A DNA stretch of 64,000 nt. It comes from Pyrus communis (lineage: Eukaryota; Streptophyta; Magnoliopsida; Rosales; Rosaceae). Within the stretch, counting starts at the first letter, position 1; every line of letters begins with the position of its first letter. The stretch lies in the NCBI RefSeq assembly GCF_963583255.1, contig NC_084803.1, forward strand, positions 10,452,122-10,516,121. The letters are read 5' to 3'. The translations under genes and the position numbers were made by a program. Shown piece after piece: positions 45,401 to 59,321 of the stretch. The notes below the pieces were generated by a model. That model searched no databases, was not told where the DNA came from, and saw only the letters and a program-made list of their open reading frames with translations.

Positions 45401-48400
45401 CTAATTGGTAGCTTAAGGTGACTACACTCAAAGAGAATGGTTGACTTTGAAGAAACCATTTTTGACGTAGTTTTGGTTTCAATTAATTCGAAGATTGCTA
45501 GCTACAACTAAATGGTGATTTAATGTTTGGACATAATATGGGTTTCCGAAACCATTATTAAGATAGTCTTGATAATATATGTCTAAAACTATAAATCACA
45601 AGACAGGTTAGTTGTAGAGATCCATCCATCATGGATCTTAGCAAGCTAGTGGGAGCTATAAGCGTCTTATGAGAAAAGATCAATTGTTTGATTTCTCATA
45701 AAGATGTAAATGAATCTTTTGTTTACTAGGTTTACAAAAGATTAGTGGGAGTTAATCGTATTCCTAAATTTAAAATATATATGTGATATATTAATTTTTG
45801 GAAATGAAAAGAGTACTTCTTCATTAAAGTTATTCTATAACGATAGAATGTATATGGGAGATATAGTCTATATAATGGAATGGAAATCTATAATGATATA
45901 TTTCAAGATATAATTGGATTATATCAATCCCTAAAATAGACAAGAGATGCTAGGAAGTTTCTCATTTGATGATAAACTTAAATTAGAATGACAATTCTAG
46001 TAAGACTAGGAACTTGTTCTTCTCAAAGGGAATGTACCTTTTGACTCCCAAAGAAATAATGCGTAAATAGAATCCTTTATGCATAAGCAGAAAGGTGATT
46101 TATGTATTTCATATTGTATGAAAAACATTGATATAAGACGTACCTAGAAAGGTACAAGACAATATCAGTGCAAGCCCAGGATCAGAACCATGGCAACTGT
46201 CAAGTGAGTCCTTAAGTATTTGAGAAATACTAAAGGATATATTACTCAATAATTGAGAAAGAATTAGAGTAACGTAATGGAAGCGTAAATGTATTAGATT
46301 ATGAATCTAATCCATCATTGGATATTTCTTCATTATGAATGAAGAGATAAACAGATATCTCTTTATTATGACTAAAAGGATATTTGGATGGAAACATTAA
46401 AGTAATGACTTTAGTGTGTTCTATTATGATTGCAAAATATATTGCCATATAGAAGTTTACAACAATGTTGTTTGGATAAGAGAGTTCATTTATGAACTCT
46501 CTATTCGGTTCCAACCAGAAAGTGTATGACACTAATGGGGCGATAGCTCAAGCCAGGGAATCAAGGTCTCATCAAGGTCCGAACTCAAATGAGAAACTGA
46601 ACCACATGATTAGGAATCATGAATAATGGTGACGTCGTTATTCTCAAGGTTGCTTCTATGGATAACATATAGATATCCATCTTGTTTAGGCCTACTACTC
46701 AGCCATTTATGAAATGAATTACAGAAGAGGTATCATCACTGATAACCAAGCTGATTGGCTCTAGTGCAAGTGGGAGATTGTTGGAAATGTGCCCTAAAAC
46801 CAATCATATGATGTTACTTTACGGACATTTCACAAAGTTAAACTAATGTAGTTTAAATGTAAGGGGCAAGGATTATTGTTTGAGCCGTCTCATATAAATG
46901 TGATATGCTTAAACGATAAGTCCAAGGAATATGTGATTGGAAGAATGCGATCTAAAGAAGTTAGATTCATGAGACCATTCTTTCGTTGACACATCCTAAA
47001 CGTTCCTGATCATAGGATTGTCAATTGGGCATTGACAGTCCGTTAAGATCAGTACGTGCTATGTCTTCTCTCAGGGAGAGTGACTAGTCTCGAGTCATTG
47101 GTGTGTGTGACATCAAGACAAGTACGTAGGTGCTCAATAGAGAATGAGTTCACTGAACACGATCAACGAAGAGTTCTCATATTCATGTCACATGAGAACT
47201 CATGGTTGGGATAATGCAAATTAGTCTTTTGACCTGAGGCATCACAGCTGTCTTGTGGTTAGGTCCTTAATCTTTGATTATGTCAAAGTCACTCCATTAG
47301 GAGGGTATCCACGGCATCGTTGGGGTTAAGCCACTTAGCCATGGAGGCAAGTGAATGCGCAACAAGGGATCTCTAACCTTCAAACTGTTTGAGGGAGAAT
47401 ACTCTATGATATGATTAAGAATCTTTGGCCAAAGTATGAATGAGATTTAGGAATGTGTTCCAAATCACATTCAAGGTAATCATATAAGCACAAGACTCAC
47501 ATTGGATAGTAGACATGAATAAACTATCAAACCAAACAATGTGGTCAAGAGTATTGTATTAGAGAAAGACCGTATTGCATTTGTAATCCTAAAACCGAAT
47601 AGGTTCTCCACCTCTTCTGATTAGCTTGGGTAACCATGACATGCTGCTAGGCGTCAACCATGGTTTGTGGAAGCCCTAAAAGTGTATTATCACTAACGGG
47701 AGAATTGAAAGTAAGTTTCAATTCACAATCGATTTGAAAGAGTTTGAATCGCCCACTGCCTCGCTAAAAGGAACCTAATGGATCGTACACCGTGTAAGGT
47801 AGAGATTGAAGATTCAACGGAGATGAGTAAGAATAATTAAATGGTTTAATTATTTATGGCAAGGATTAATTAATATGATTATTAATCAAACGAATAAGTT
47901 CGTTAAAAGACCTCGGGATAGTTTTGGACCTTAAGGCCCAATGGGCTTCGAACGTCAAGTCCATTGACTTAAGTTGTGTGACAACTTAATGAATAATGAT
48001 TCACAAAGGCCCAAATAGCCCAATAAATCCCATATGGCCGGCCATGTTAGAGAATGAGTGGTTTTGGACTTATTTACAAGTTTGCCACTCAAATGAATTA
48101 AGGAATAAGTATGACTTTATAGCCAAAATTCATATAGGGGTTTCTTTTGGAGAAAAAGATGAGAAGACAAACCTCTCTTTGCTCTCAAAGAGGCCGGCCA
48201 CCCTAGAGGAAAATAGCTAGCAATCTTACTTCATCTAGGTCACTCATTTCTTCTACAATATGCCTTGGTGTGGAGACTTAGAGGTTCTCAATTTTGGGAA
48301 CTTGGAGAAACCTTTTCATCCATCCAAATCCATGGATCTAAGATGCAAGGAATGAAGGCCCTCTCTTTGGGTGATTAGCCTTTGCTTATGCAAAGAGGAA

Positions 48401-48592
48401 TCTACAAAGGTATTGATTTCTCAACTCACTTTGTTTTGAGTTGAGTCTTGGTTCACCTATCTACTAGGCATTAAAGTTCATGGGTTAAGTTTTGTTTTTG
48501 AGTGCATATAAACATGATTCCGCCTTTTAATTGTTAATTGCATGTTGTTGATGTTGCTCAAATGAACTTGTTTTTTCACAAATCTTCCTTCA
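39446..48592 (+). mobile_element. Nested non-autonomous copia-derived element, copy 1 (9.15 kb)
   Basis: LTR 1 is 39446-41069 and LTR 2 is 46779-48592, both from TGTTGGAAATGTGCCC to CTTCCTTCA. TTTTA flanks the element (39441-39445 and 48593-48597), a perfect 5-bp target duplication. A primer-binding site GTGGTATCAAGAGCC (41071 onward) and the purine tract AGTGGGAGA (before 46779) are present. The 5.7-kb interior has no long frame; it only shows eroded copia traces, such as an integrase scrap at 44770-44870 (LLRLIHLDVSGT). LTR 1 lacks about 190 bp that LTR 2 has. It sits inside the gypsy 5' LTR. Confidence 0.9.
42968..43183. repeat. Three spaced copies of a 22-bp motif in the copia-derived interior
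   Basis: CATGATATAATTCTGAGG, each time preceded by CCAA, occurs at 42968, 43052 and 43162. The same three copies with the same spacing are in copy 2 (about 52875, 52960 and 53070). The sequence between them is not repeated. Confidence 0.85.
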
Positions 48593-48597
48593 TTTTA

Positions 48598-49217
48598 GCC
48601 CTTGAAACTTGTATATTGTTGTTCTCCTAGTTCTAGGCTTCAATTTGGTGTTAAAATCATGGAAAATGGTTGAAAAATGAGAGAGAAAACGAAGTTTGAA
48701 GATTTTTCCAGTTTCCGGTGCCGGCGACGTCGCTGGAGGTTCGCCAGAGAAGGAGACGGAATCTGTCAAAACTGACGGAATATTCCTAACGGCGTCAGTT
48801 GACGCCGTCAGCGTGCCAGGCACGTGCCTGCGCGTGGCCGGCGCGTGTGGCCGTGCCTTGGCCGGCGCGTGGGGGCACGTGTGGCGGTGGAAAATTTTTC
48901 TAAAAATATGGGGATGTTCCTGAGGTTGAGTAGGTCACGTTGGTATATTCATTTGTCCAATTTGAGCAATGTATGAGAAGTTATTACGAGAAGTTGGTTA
49001 TGTGCTTTAAAATTAACGTTTTTATAGTTATTTCGCATATAGGTGATACGTATTCCGAGGATGAGCGTGGTCACTCGAGGCAGGGGGGCTACGACCCTTC
49101 CACATACCAGTGAGTGGGCTTTTGGTTTTCCGTATATACCTATATACATTTATTTTCCCAGAAATTGTTTGAAAAAGGGTTAATTGTTTAGGCCATGCAC
49201 CATATTATTATCGTTTA
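48598..49217 (+). mobile_element. Middle piece of the gypsy 5' LTR
   Basis: Lies between the two nested elements. It contains a GC-rich block (48715-48890) rich in GGCACGTG and GGCCGGCGCGTG. The open frame 48696-48923 over it has no recognisable product. It is assigned to the gypsy LTR from its position and flanking target duplications. Confidence 0.7.
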
Positions 49218-52200
49218 TGTTGGAAATGTGCCCTAAAACCAATCATATGATGATACTTTACGGACATTTCAAACTAATGTAGTTTAAATGTAAAGGGCAA
49301 AGATTATTGTTTGAGCCGTTTCATATAAATGTTATATGCTTAAACGATAAGTCCAAGGAATATGTGATTGGAAGAATGCGATCTAAAGAAGTTAGATTCA
49401 TGAGACCATTCTTTCGTTGACACATCCTAAACGTTCCTGATCATAGGATTGTTAATTGGGCATTGACAGTCCGTTAAGATCAGTACGTGCTATGTCTTCT
49501 CTCAGGGAGAGTGACTAGTCTCGAGTCATTGGTGTGTGTGACATCAAGACAAGTACGTAGGTGCTCAATAGAGAATGAGTTCACTGAACACGATCAACGA
49601 AGAGTTCTCATATTCATGTCACATGAGAACTCATGGTTGGGATAATGCAAATTAGTCTTTTGACCTGAGGCATCACAGTTGTCTTGTGGTTAGGTCCTTA
49701 ATCTTTGATTATGTCAAAGTCACTCCATCAGGAGGGTGTCCACGGCATCGTTGGGGTTAAGCCACTTAGCCATGGAGGCAAGTGAATGCGCAACAAGGGA
49801 TCTCTAACCTTCAAACTGTTTGAGGGAGAATACTCTATGATATGATTTAGAATCTCTGGCCAGAGTATGAATGAGATGTTGGAATGCGTTCCAGATCACA
49901 TTCAAGGTAATCATATAAGCACAAGACTCACATTGGATAGTAGACATGAATAAACTATCAAACCAAACAATGTGGTCAAGAGTATTGTATTAGAGAAAGA
50001 CCGTATTGCATTTGTAATCCTAAAACTGAATAGGTTCTCCACCTTTTCTGATTAGCTTGGGTAACCATGACATGCTGCTAGGCGTCAACCATGGTTTGTG
50101 GAAGCCCTAAAAGTGTATTATCACTAACGGGAGAATTGAAAGTAAGTTCCAATTCACAATCGATTTGAAAGAGTTTGAATCGCCCACTGCCTCGCTAAAA
50201 GGAACCTAATGGATCGTACACCGTGTAAGGTAGAGATTGAAGATTCAACGGAGATGAGTAAGAATAATTAAATGGTTTAATTATTTATGGCAAGGATTAA
50301 TTAATATGATTATTAATCAAACGAATAAGTTCGTTAAAAGACCTCGGGATAGTTTTGGACCTTAAGGCCCAATGGGCTTCGAACGTCAAGTCCATTGACT
50401 TAAGTTGTGTGACAACTTAATGAATAATGATTCACAAAGGCCCAAATAGCCCAATAAATCCCATGTTAAAGAAGGAGTGGTTTTGGACTTATTTACAAGT
50501 TTGCCACTCAAATGAATTAAGGAATAAGTATGACTTAATAGCCAAAATTCATTAAGGGTAATTTTTGGGGAAAGGATGAGAACACAAGCTCTCCTTTCTC
50601 TCTAAAATTTCAGCCACCTTGGAGGGATCATCTAGCAATCAAACTCCTCCAAGGTCACTCATTTCTTCTACAATATGCCTTGGTGTGGAGACTTAGAGGT
50701 TTTCAATTTTGGGAACTTGGAGAAACCTTTTCATCCATCCAAATTCATGGATCTAAGATGCAAGGAATGAAGGCCCTCTCTTTGGGTGATTAGCCTTTGC
50801 TTATGCAAAGAGGAATCTACAAAGGTATTGATTTCTCAACTCACTTTGTTTTGAGTTGAGTCTTGGTTCACCTATCTACTAGGCTTTGAAGTTCATGAGT
50901 TAAGTTTTGTTTTTGAGTGCATAAAAACATGATTCCGCCTTTTAATTGTTAATTGCATGTTGTTGATGTTGCTCAAATGAACTTGTTTTTCACAAATTTT
51001 CATTGTGAAGTGGTATCAAGAGCCTAAGTCTAGTAGTTGGTGAATCCTTTTGGGTTTTGTAGTTCATAGTTTGTGATTTGAATGTTGTAATTGTTACAAG
51101 CTTTATTCTTGCTTTTTTGAATGTAAATTTTGTTAGAAAATTTGCCATCTCAAATGTTGTAGATGTAGTTCATATGAGCATGAATTTTGGAGCTAAAATT
51201 TGGTGCCATGGTTTTGGGGAAATTCGGCCAAATCCAAAGGGTGGATTTTTGGGTTCTTGTTTGACTTGTTAAAAGTGTTTTAAAGTGACTTTTGGAACCC
51301 CTATGTACCCTAGTATGGTTGTATGTTATTTCCCTTAAGTTTGAGTGGTTTTGGTATGTTTTTGGGTGAAGAATGTTCATGGAGCTCTTATGGGTTTTCA
51401 TGGATGTTCTTCATTGTTCTTGATATGTTCTTGCCAAGAACAAAAGGTTTGGTGTTTTGATTCAAAGTTTTGATTTATTTCATAAAGTTTTTGTTTTGAA
51501 ATATTTCTTATGTTTAAATATATTAGATATTTATTTTGAAAAGTTAAAGAAATTTTAGTGGGTAGGTGTGTAATGATTTATTCCATTTCACCCACCCCAC
51601 TTACAAAAACTTTGAAATTTTTTTTTATTACTTTGCTTCAAAACCGGCCACCCTACTCAATTAGGGTCCTTGTGGGGCTTTTATGCAATTACATAAAGTT
51701 TTGATACTTTTGTGTATTTGTACTTTGACCCAAAAGTTTACGTTTTTACGTAAAGGTCCAAAATCACTAAAAGGACAAATTGTTTTGCTCCTTTAATGAA
51801 GTTTTAGCTTTTGTGGAAATTTTTGGGTTCTAGTTGTAATTACATGAAGTAGTGGACTTTTGTGTTTTTACAAAGTGACCCCAAAAGTTTAAGTTTTGCA
51901 AAATGGCCCAAAAGTTGAGGTCATAGCATTTTGGCCGAAATTAGGTAGAGAACAAAATTGTTTTGTCTCTTTAAATGAGAATTGGATTTTCATTTCATTT
52001 AGCTCCATTTAAATCAATTCTATGGATACAAAAACCAAATGAAAATGTTGCATTCAAGTTTAATTAGTTAAAGTGTTAATTAATTAAGGAAAGGGTGATT
52101 ATGAACCTAAGCCTACTATAATTGAGCTATGTGAAAAGCCGTTTCAAATTTGTTTGAACCATGGGAATGTGTAGATTAAATTTTGGTTGTAATTTGATAT

Positions 52201-55200
52201 GATCAATTGTTGTAAAAGAGCATAAGCTCTTCTTTACTTTAAAGTAATTTGATTTGATCAATTGTTGTAAAAAAGCATAAGCTCTTATTTACTTTGAAGT
52301 ACTCCTTTCTTGTTTTATTCGATATGCATGAAATTGGAGTAGTTGTGTCCAACGCCCAATAAGACAACACGCCTTAATGTGATTAAACGCGTAACTAAAA
52401 TCAATCACCATCCCTAGACCGAGATTCAACACTAGGCTCGTGTTGAATCGAATCAAAGGTTCATAGTCATCCTAAGGCCCTAAGGCAACTATATAGTCCA
52501 TCAATGAATGCAAATCTTATGTTAGTAGTACCATATAGTCTTGCTTTAAAAACCATTTTAAAAGCATAGTGGGAGTATTATATACTACTAAATCAATCAT
52601 ATGGACCAATAGTTGTAATAGGACCAAAATGTTTTAATTGGATTAAAATGTATGTTTATATGTGATGAGACCTAAAACCCTCAACAAACCATTATTAAGT
52701 TGATAAGCGAGAGATGCTTTGAATATCTCTTCGTGGCCTTCCACCGTGGTAGGCTCCAATCGTTTGTGACTCATGCACCGGCTTCACCCTATAATGGGGA
52801 AGTACAAAGTATGTGCTTACATCCAGGAGGAGTCCATAAACATATGATGAGGTGAGTGTAGACAACGAGTATGACCAACATGATATAATTCTGAGGTTGT
52901 GCTTGAACCTCTACATAAACTAAGCATGGTGGGAATAACTTAACTAAGTGCAATGGTGCCAACATGATATAATTCTGAGGCATTCATTCTCTAGAGGCCA
53001 AACTAGATGGGTAATTACAAGAGTTGTAAATGACTAAAGTGTTATTCTCTCATCATTATTTTTGCTAACCAACATGATATAATTCTGAGGTGGGCTTGGT
53101 AATGGTGAGTCTCCCATACCCCGCTAAGAGTTCAACAAAACTCTCGAATTCCGATGAGGGATATGGAATATGCCAAAAATAGTGGGTGGTGCTATTTTGA
53201 TTTAAAGACCCGGATCAAATAGCTTAAAATCAATCAATTTATATTCGTTATGTATTTGTTTACCAATATATTTGCAAACGCTATCCAAAACTTGACAAAG
53301 AAAAACCGAACGCTTTAGTTTCCGAACTTGGTACCACAATCCCATAGATTGTCTTGAATGGATTGTAAAAATGCCTAAGTAGTCTCATCCTCACAATCTT
53401 CCTATTGATAATGTATCAAAGGAAGGATATGTTAGATAAGTCTACCATGAAGAGGACAATGCAACCTCTAGTGCTTGTCTCTTTGTTACACGAACAAGGA
53501 ACTTGAGAAGTAAGCACAAGGGCATGGACACTTTATGTGCCATGATTCTTCACTTACAAATTGTTGTATGAAGAAATGAGAGTTGCCTTGAACAACTCTT
53601 GAAAGTTTGTAATTATGTTGAGAACATAATGGTTGGTTGACAAAAATAGTCCATCAACATGGACTTATGATGATTTTGAATCATTGAATGTTGAAGTGTC
53701 AAAACACTTAACAAGACGGAAACTAGGCAAGGACTTCACCTTTGTGTCCCTATCCTAATGGTTCACTAAGTTTATTGTAAACTATATAGTAAACAATAAC
53801 CGCACGCTCTCCAAATCGTTTGATGTGTATAACACATTTGAAATAAGTTTCAAGAGAGATAGTGGGAGTTTAGGGACCATGACTATTGTAGTCAAAAGGG
53901 AAGTCAAATGAAGAAGGCAAAATAACTCCAAGGGAACAAACTTTCTTTATGAAAAGATGGACATTGGAAGGGGTATTTGCAAGAAATGTCTTGCAAGTGT
54001 CAAGAACACACCTTTCGAAGGTGTTGTAAAATGTTCTTGAATAATTCAAAACAGTTGGTTCTTCTACTTGAATACATGATTCTATATTAGCAACTATGTT
54101 TTACAATTGTTGTAAAAGTGTGCTAATAAAAAGTAGAAGATTAATGAGAGAAGAGAAAGTACTTCACATTCGGAAAGTGAATAAAATATAGATATCTGCG
54201 AAAGCGGATTATGCTTACTTCCTCATATGAACTACCAAAGAAATTGGAAAATACTAAAGATTGTCTTTACATTCCAATTTTAAGGAACTTAAATCCGTCA
54301 CTATAGTAGAGATGGATAAATGTTTTGTTTGACAAAACATTGTTCTTTATTAATCAATAATTAGATTATTGTAATTTAATTGGTTGTCTCTATAGTAGAG
54401 ATGATGTGGTAGTTTAACTGTTTAGAATACGATGATGCTTAAAACCCAAAAGGTTGCAAGGTAGTGACTAATCCCAACTGAGTTGTGATACCTCTAAAAC
54501 ATAAATTACGAGTTGGTAATAGATGGATGCATTGGATCGTTAGACCCGGATCCAATACCTTCTTGTTATATTGTATAGAGGCGAAATGTTCGAATCTTTA
54601 TTCTTTTGGAAAGAAGAAAGAATCACAAAGTTGTTAAGGATAATTCACTTAGATGTTAGTGGCACTTGTCCACAACATAATACTACTCATGTTGTATGAC
54701 ATTCACCGAAGATCACTCTCGGTTGGACTATAGTTTATTTTGAATAAACACAAGTCCGAATACTTTGCAAAAGGTTTCAAAGAATTCAAGAAATATAAGT
54801 TGATGAGTAAGACGTCTAAAGTATTTACCTCCTTGGATTTGATCCAAGGAAAGATAACACTTTAGATGAGTTTCCTTGAAAGATATCAAGGAAAATAGCA
54901 TCATAAGATAATGAATTTCTCCATTAGGAGAAGAACGAACTTGAATAAAATTTAGTTCGTTGGATGTTATCTATTACCCATATATAGGATATATATACTT
55001 CTAAAACAATATGATTGTCAATTAGAAGATCTTCCAAAAATTTTCATAACTCCATAAGATGTAGTTGGAAAGAAAGACAAATCTTAAACATGTTAAGATT
55101 TGGGGTTGTGTGCTAATAAGCAATATTTGTTTGATATGATCAACAAATATAACAACCTAGTTCCTACACCACAAGCTCCAAGGTAGTCGAGAAAGATTTA

Positions 55201-58200
55201 TAAATCGTCTCAGTTGAATGGTTTGAACTTTATGACTATGTCATAGAGTTACACCTCTTCATTCGAAAGAAATAAGAATGAAAATCCTTATGACTACACT
55301 TAGTGGGAGCTATAAGCATCTTATGAGAAAAAGGATCAAATCGTTTGATTTCTCATAAAGATGTAAATGAATCTTTTGTTTACTAGGTTTACAAAAGATT
55401 AGTGGGAGTTAATCATATTCCTAAATTTGAATATATATATATATATATATACATGATATATATTAATTTTGAAAATGAAAGGAATTCTTCATCGTTAAAG
55501 TTATGACTTTAAACATTCTATAATGATAGAATGTATATGGGAGACATAGTCTACATACATGGGATGGAAATCTATAATGATAGATTTCAAGATATAATTG
55601 GATTATATCAATCCCTAAAATAGACAAGAGATGCTAGGAAGTTTCTCGTATGATGATAAACTTCAATTAGAATGACAATTCTAGTAAGACTAGGAAGTTG
55701 TTCTTCTCAAAGGGAATGTACCCTTTGACTCCCAAAGAAATAAATAGAATCCCTTATGCATACGCAGAAAGGTGATTTATGTATTTCATATTGTATGAAA
55801 ACATTGATATAAGTTGTACCTAGAACGGTACAAGATGATATCAGTGTAAGCCCAGGATCAGAACCATGGCACCTGTCAAGTGAATCCTTAGGTATTTAAG
55901 AAATACTAAGGATGGATTCCTCAAGAATGAGGAAGAATTAGAGTAACGTAATGGAAGCGTAAATGTATTAGATTATGAATCTAATCCATCATAGAATATC
56001 TCTTCATTATGAATGAAGTGATAATGAGATATCTCTTTATTATGACTAAAGAGATATTTGGGTGGAAACGTTAAAAGTAATGACTTTAATGTGTTCCATC
56101 ATGTATGCAAAATATATTGCCATATAGAAGCTTACAACATTGTTGTTTGGATGGGAAAGTTCATTTATGAACTCTCCATTCGGTTCCAACCAGAAAGTGT
56201 ATGACACTAATGGGGCGATAGCTCAAGCCAAGGAATCAAGGTCTCATCAAGGTCCGAACTCAAATGAGAGACTGAACCACATGATTGAGAATCATGTATA
56301 ATGATGACGTCGTTATTCTCAAGGTTGCTTCTATGGATAACATATAGATATCCATTGTTTAGGCCTACTACTCAGCCATTTATGAAATGAATTACAGAAG
56401 AGGTATCATCACTGATGACTAAGCTGATTGGCTCTAGTGCAAGTGGGAGATTGTTGGAAATGTGCCCTAAAACCAATCATATGATGATACTTTACGGACA
56501 TTTCAAACTAATGTAGTTTAAATGTAAAGGGCAAAGATTATTGTTTGAGCCATTTCATATAAATGTTATATGCTTAAACGATAAGTCCAAGGAATATGTG
56601 ATTGGAAGAATGCGATCTAAAGAAGTTAGATTCATGAGACCATTCTTTCGTTGACACATCCTAAACGTTCCTGATCATAGGATTGTCAATTGGGCATTGA
56701 CAGTCCGTTAAGATCAGTACGTGCTATGTCTTCTCTCAGGGAGAGTGACTAGTCTCGAGTCATTGGTGTGTGTGACATCAAGACAAGTACGTAGGTGCTC
56801 AATAGAGAATGAGTTCACTGAACACGATCAACGAAGAGTTCTCATATTCATGTCACATGAGAACTCATGGTTGGGATAATGCAAATTAGTCTTTTGACCT
56901 AAGGCATCACAGTTGTCTTATGGTTAGGTCCTTAATCTTTGATTATGTCAAAGTCACTCCATCAGGAGGGTGTCCACGGCATCGTTGGGGTTAAGCCACT
57001 TAGCCATGGAGGCAAGTGAATGCGCAACAAGGGATCTCTAACCTTCAAACTGTTTGAGGGAGAATACTCTATGATATGATTTAGAATCTCTAGCCAGAGT
57101 ATGAATGAGATGTTGGAATGCGTTCCAGATCACATTCAAGGTAATCATATAAGCACAAGACTCACATTGGATAGTAGACATGAATAAACTATCAAACCAA
57201 ACAATGTGGTCAAGAGTATTGTATTAGAGAAAGACCGTATTGCATTTGTAATCCTAAAACTGAATAGGTTCTCCACCTTTTCTGATTAGCTTGGGTAACC
57301 ATGACATGCTGCTAGGCGTCAACCATGGTTTGTGGAAGCCCTAAAAGTGTATTATCACTAACGGGAGAATTGAAAGTAAGTTCCAATTCACAATCGATTT
57401 GAAAGAGTTTGAATCGCCCACTGCCTCGCTAAAAGGAACCTAATGGATCGTACACCGTGTAAGGTAGAGATTGAAGATTCAACGGAGATGAGTAAGAATA
57501 ATTAAATGGTTTAATTATTTATGGCAAGGATTAATTAATATGATTATTAATCAAACGAATAAGTTCGTTAAAAGACCTCGGGATAGTTTTGGACCTTAAG
57601 GCCCAATGGGCTTCGAACGTCAAGTCCATTGACTTAAGTTGTGTGACAACTTAATGAATAATGATTCACAAAGGCCCAAATAGCCCAATAAATCCCATGT
57701 TAAAGAAGGAGTGGTTTTGGACTTATTTACAAGTTTGCCACTCAAATGAATTAAGGAATAAGTATGACTTAATAGCCAAAATTCATTAAGGGTAATTTTT
57801 GGGGAAAGGATGAGAACACAAGCTCTCCTTTCTCTCTAAAATTTCAGCCACCTTGGAGGGATCATCTAGCAATCAAACTCCTCCAAGGTCACTCATTTCT
57901 TCTACAATATGCCTTGGTGTGGAGACTTAGAGGTTTTCAATTTTGGGAACTTGGAGAAACCTTTTCATCCATCCAAATCCATGGATCTAAGATGCAAGGA
58001 ATGAAGGCCCTCTCTTTGGGTGATTAGCCTTTGCTTATGCAAAGAGGAATCTACAAAGGTATTGATTTCTCAACTCACTTTGTTTTGAGTTGAGTCTTGG
58101 TTCACCTATCTACTAGGCTTTGAAGTTCATGAATTAAGTTTTGTTTTTGAGTGCATAAAAACATGATTCCGCCTTTTAATTGTTAATTGCATGTTGTTGA

Positions 58201-58240
58201 TGTTGCTCAAATGAACTTGTTTTTCACAAATTTTCCTTCA
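49218..58240 (+). mobile_element. Nested non-autonomous copia-derived element, copy 2 (9.02 kb)
   Basis: LTR 1 is 49218-51008 and LTR 2 is 56452-58240, of the same family as copy 1. Both lack the ACAAAGTT bases found near the start of copy-1 LTRs and share the TTAAAGAAGGAGTGG variant, so this is a separate subfamily insertion and not a duplication of copy 1. The flanks are GTTTA (49213-49217) and ATTTA (58241-58245). The primer-binding site TGGTATCAAGAGCC is at about 51011 and the purine tract AGTGGGAGA precedes 56452. The interior is collinear with copy 1 but has an extra segment near 55010-55155. No coding capacity. Confidence 0.9.
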
Positions 58241-58245
58241 ATTTA

Positions 58246-59242
58246 TGCATCATTGCATACATTAGTAATGGTATACATATTCATATGCATATTTGGTGCT
58301 GTGGACGCACAGGTAAGTGCCAAGTAAGTGGTATTCATGTTTATTTTCAGTAGTGGTTTGAGATGCTTAGAGAGCTCATAACCTGTACCCCCGGTGTTAG
58401 TGCTCCCGCCCAGAGTAGGGCACAGTCCTTCACGTGATGTTCACCTCCCGCACCACACGCTCAGCTTGGATCCAAGTTAGGTGCACAGTCCTGTCGTACA
58501 GACCACTTTAGGTGGTTCCGACTCGTAGGTGACCCGCGATTATTCGCACAGCCTTCACGTGATCGTAGCACTAGAGCGTATATATATATATGTTACACCC
58601 AGGCCTGTCGTACAGACCACTTTAGGTGGTTCCGACTCGTGGGCAGGTTCAGTTATTGAGTTTGAGATTTGAGCTCTAGATGCAGCCGTACAGGTCACGT
58701 TAAATAACTCCGGCTGCCAGATTACATGATATTGATATGATTATACCTGAGCACTTGCATATCATTATAAGGTTTCGACATGGCATATTATTGAGCATGT
58801 TTAGCATATATACTATACGTATATTTATTTTCTGGGAAGTATACAGGTTTTACGGCGAGGGGTTAGAAAGTATTTTTATAAATGGTTTTCGAAAGCTTTG
58901 TTTTTGCCCACTCACGCTTTTGTTTTGCGCCCCTCCAGGTTCTAGTGGTCTAGCTAGTTCGGTGGTTTCCCAGGGGGCGTCCCGGCATTTCTGACAGACA
59001 CTCACCATTGTAGGGTCACCTTCGGGTGTACTGTTGTCGCATCTTTGTCTTTTGGACTGTGGTAGACTTATTGCTCTGAACTTAGCGTCTCACTTACGCT
59101 AGCACTGTTCGTAGTACCTTGTATGCTAGCTTTTAATTATTCGTACTTTTATATTACTATTTTATTAGGTTCCGCACGTGCACATGGTTACGTCACCTCT
59201 GTGTGATGGCCAGCACGCCCTGATCTCGGTCAGGGTGTGTCA
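58246..59242 (+). mobile_element. 3' piece of the gypsy 5' LTR, with internal repeats
   Basis: Contains two copies of CCTGTCGTACAGACCACTTT followed by AGGTGGTTCCGACTCGT (about 58490 and 58605), and a related third unit near 58684 (GCCGTACAGGTCACGTTAAA). It ends at the primer-binding site. The part from about 59000 is probably the transcribed R/U5 end. Confidence 0.7.
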
Positions 59243-59321
59243 GTTTGGTATCAGAGCCTAGGTTTGGCAGTCCTGTGTCTGTGTGAGTATTCTAATGGTT
59301 TTGGTGTCTTCTTTCAGAATT

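Noticed and set aside
40473..48220. Identical 74-residue open frames at 40473-40697 and 47996-48220
   Set aside because: They lie in the two LTRs of one element, so identity reflects LTR duplication; no family similarity, and the frame is not kept in the LTRs of copy 2.
48696..48923. Open frame over the GC-rich block of the gypsy LTR
   Set aside because: Explained by composition; it lies within an LTR and is ended by a nearby nested insertion.
41139..51272. 64-residue open frames at 41139-41333 and 51078-51272
   Set aside because: These are collinear parts of two related retroelement interiors with only substitution differences expected of shared ancestry; no recognisable domain.
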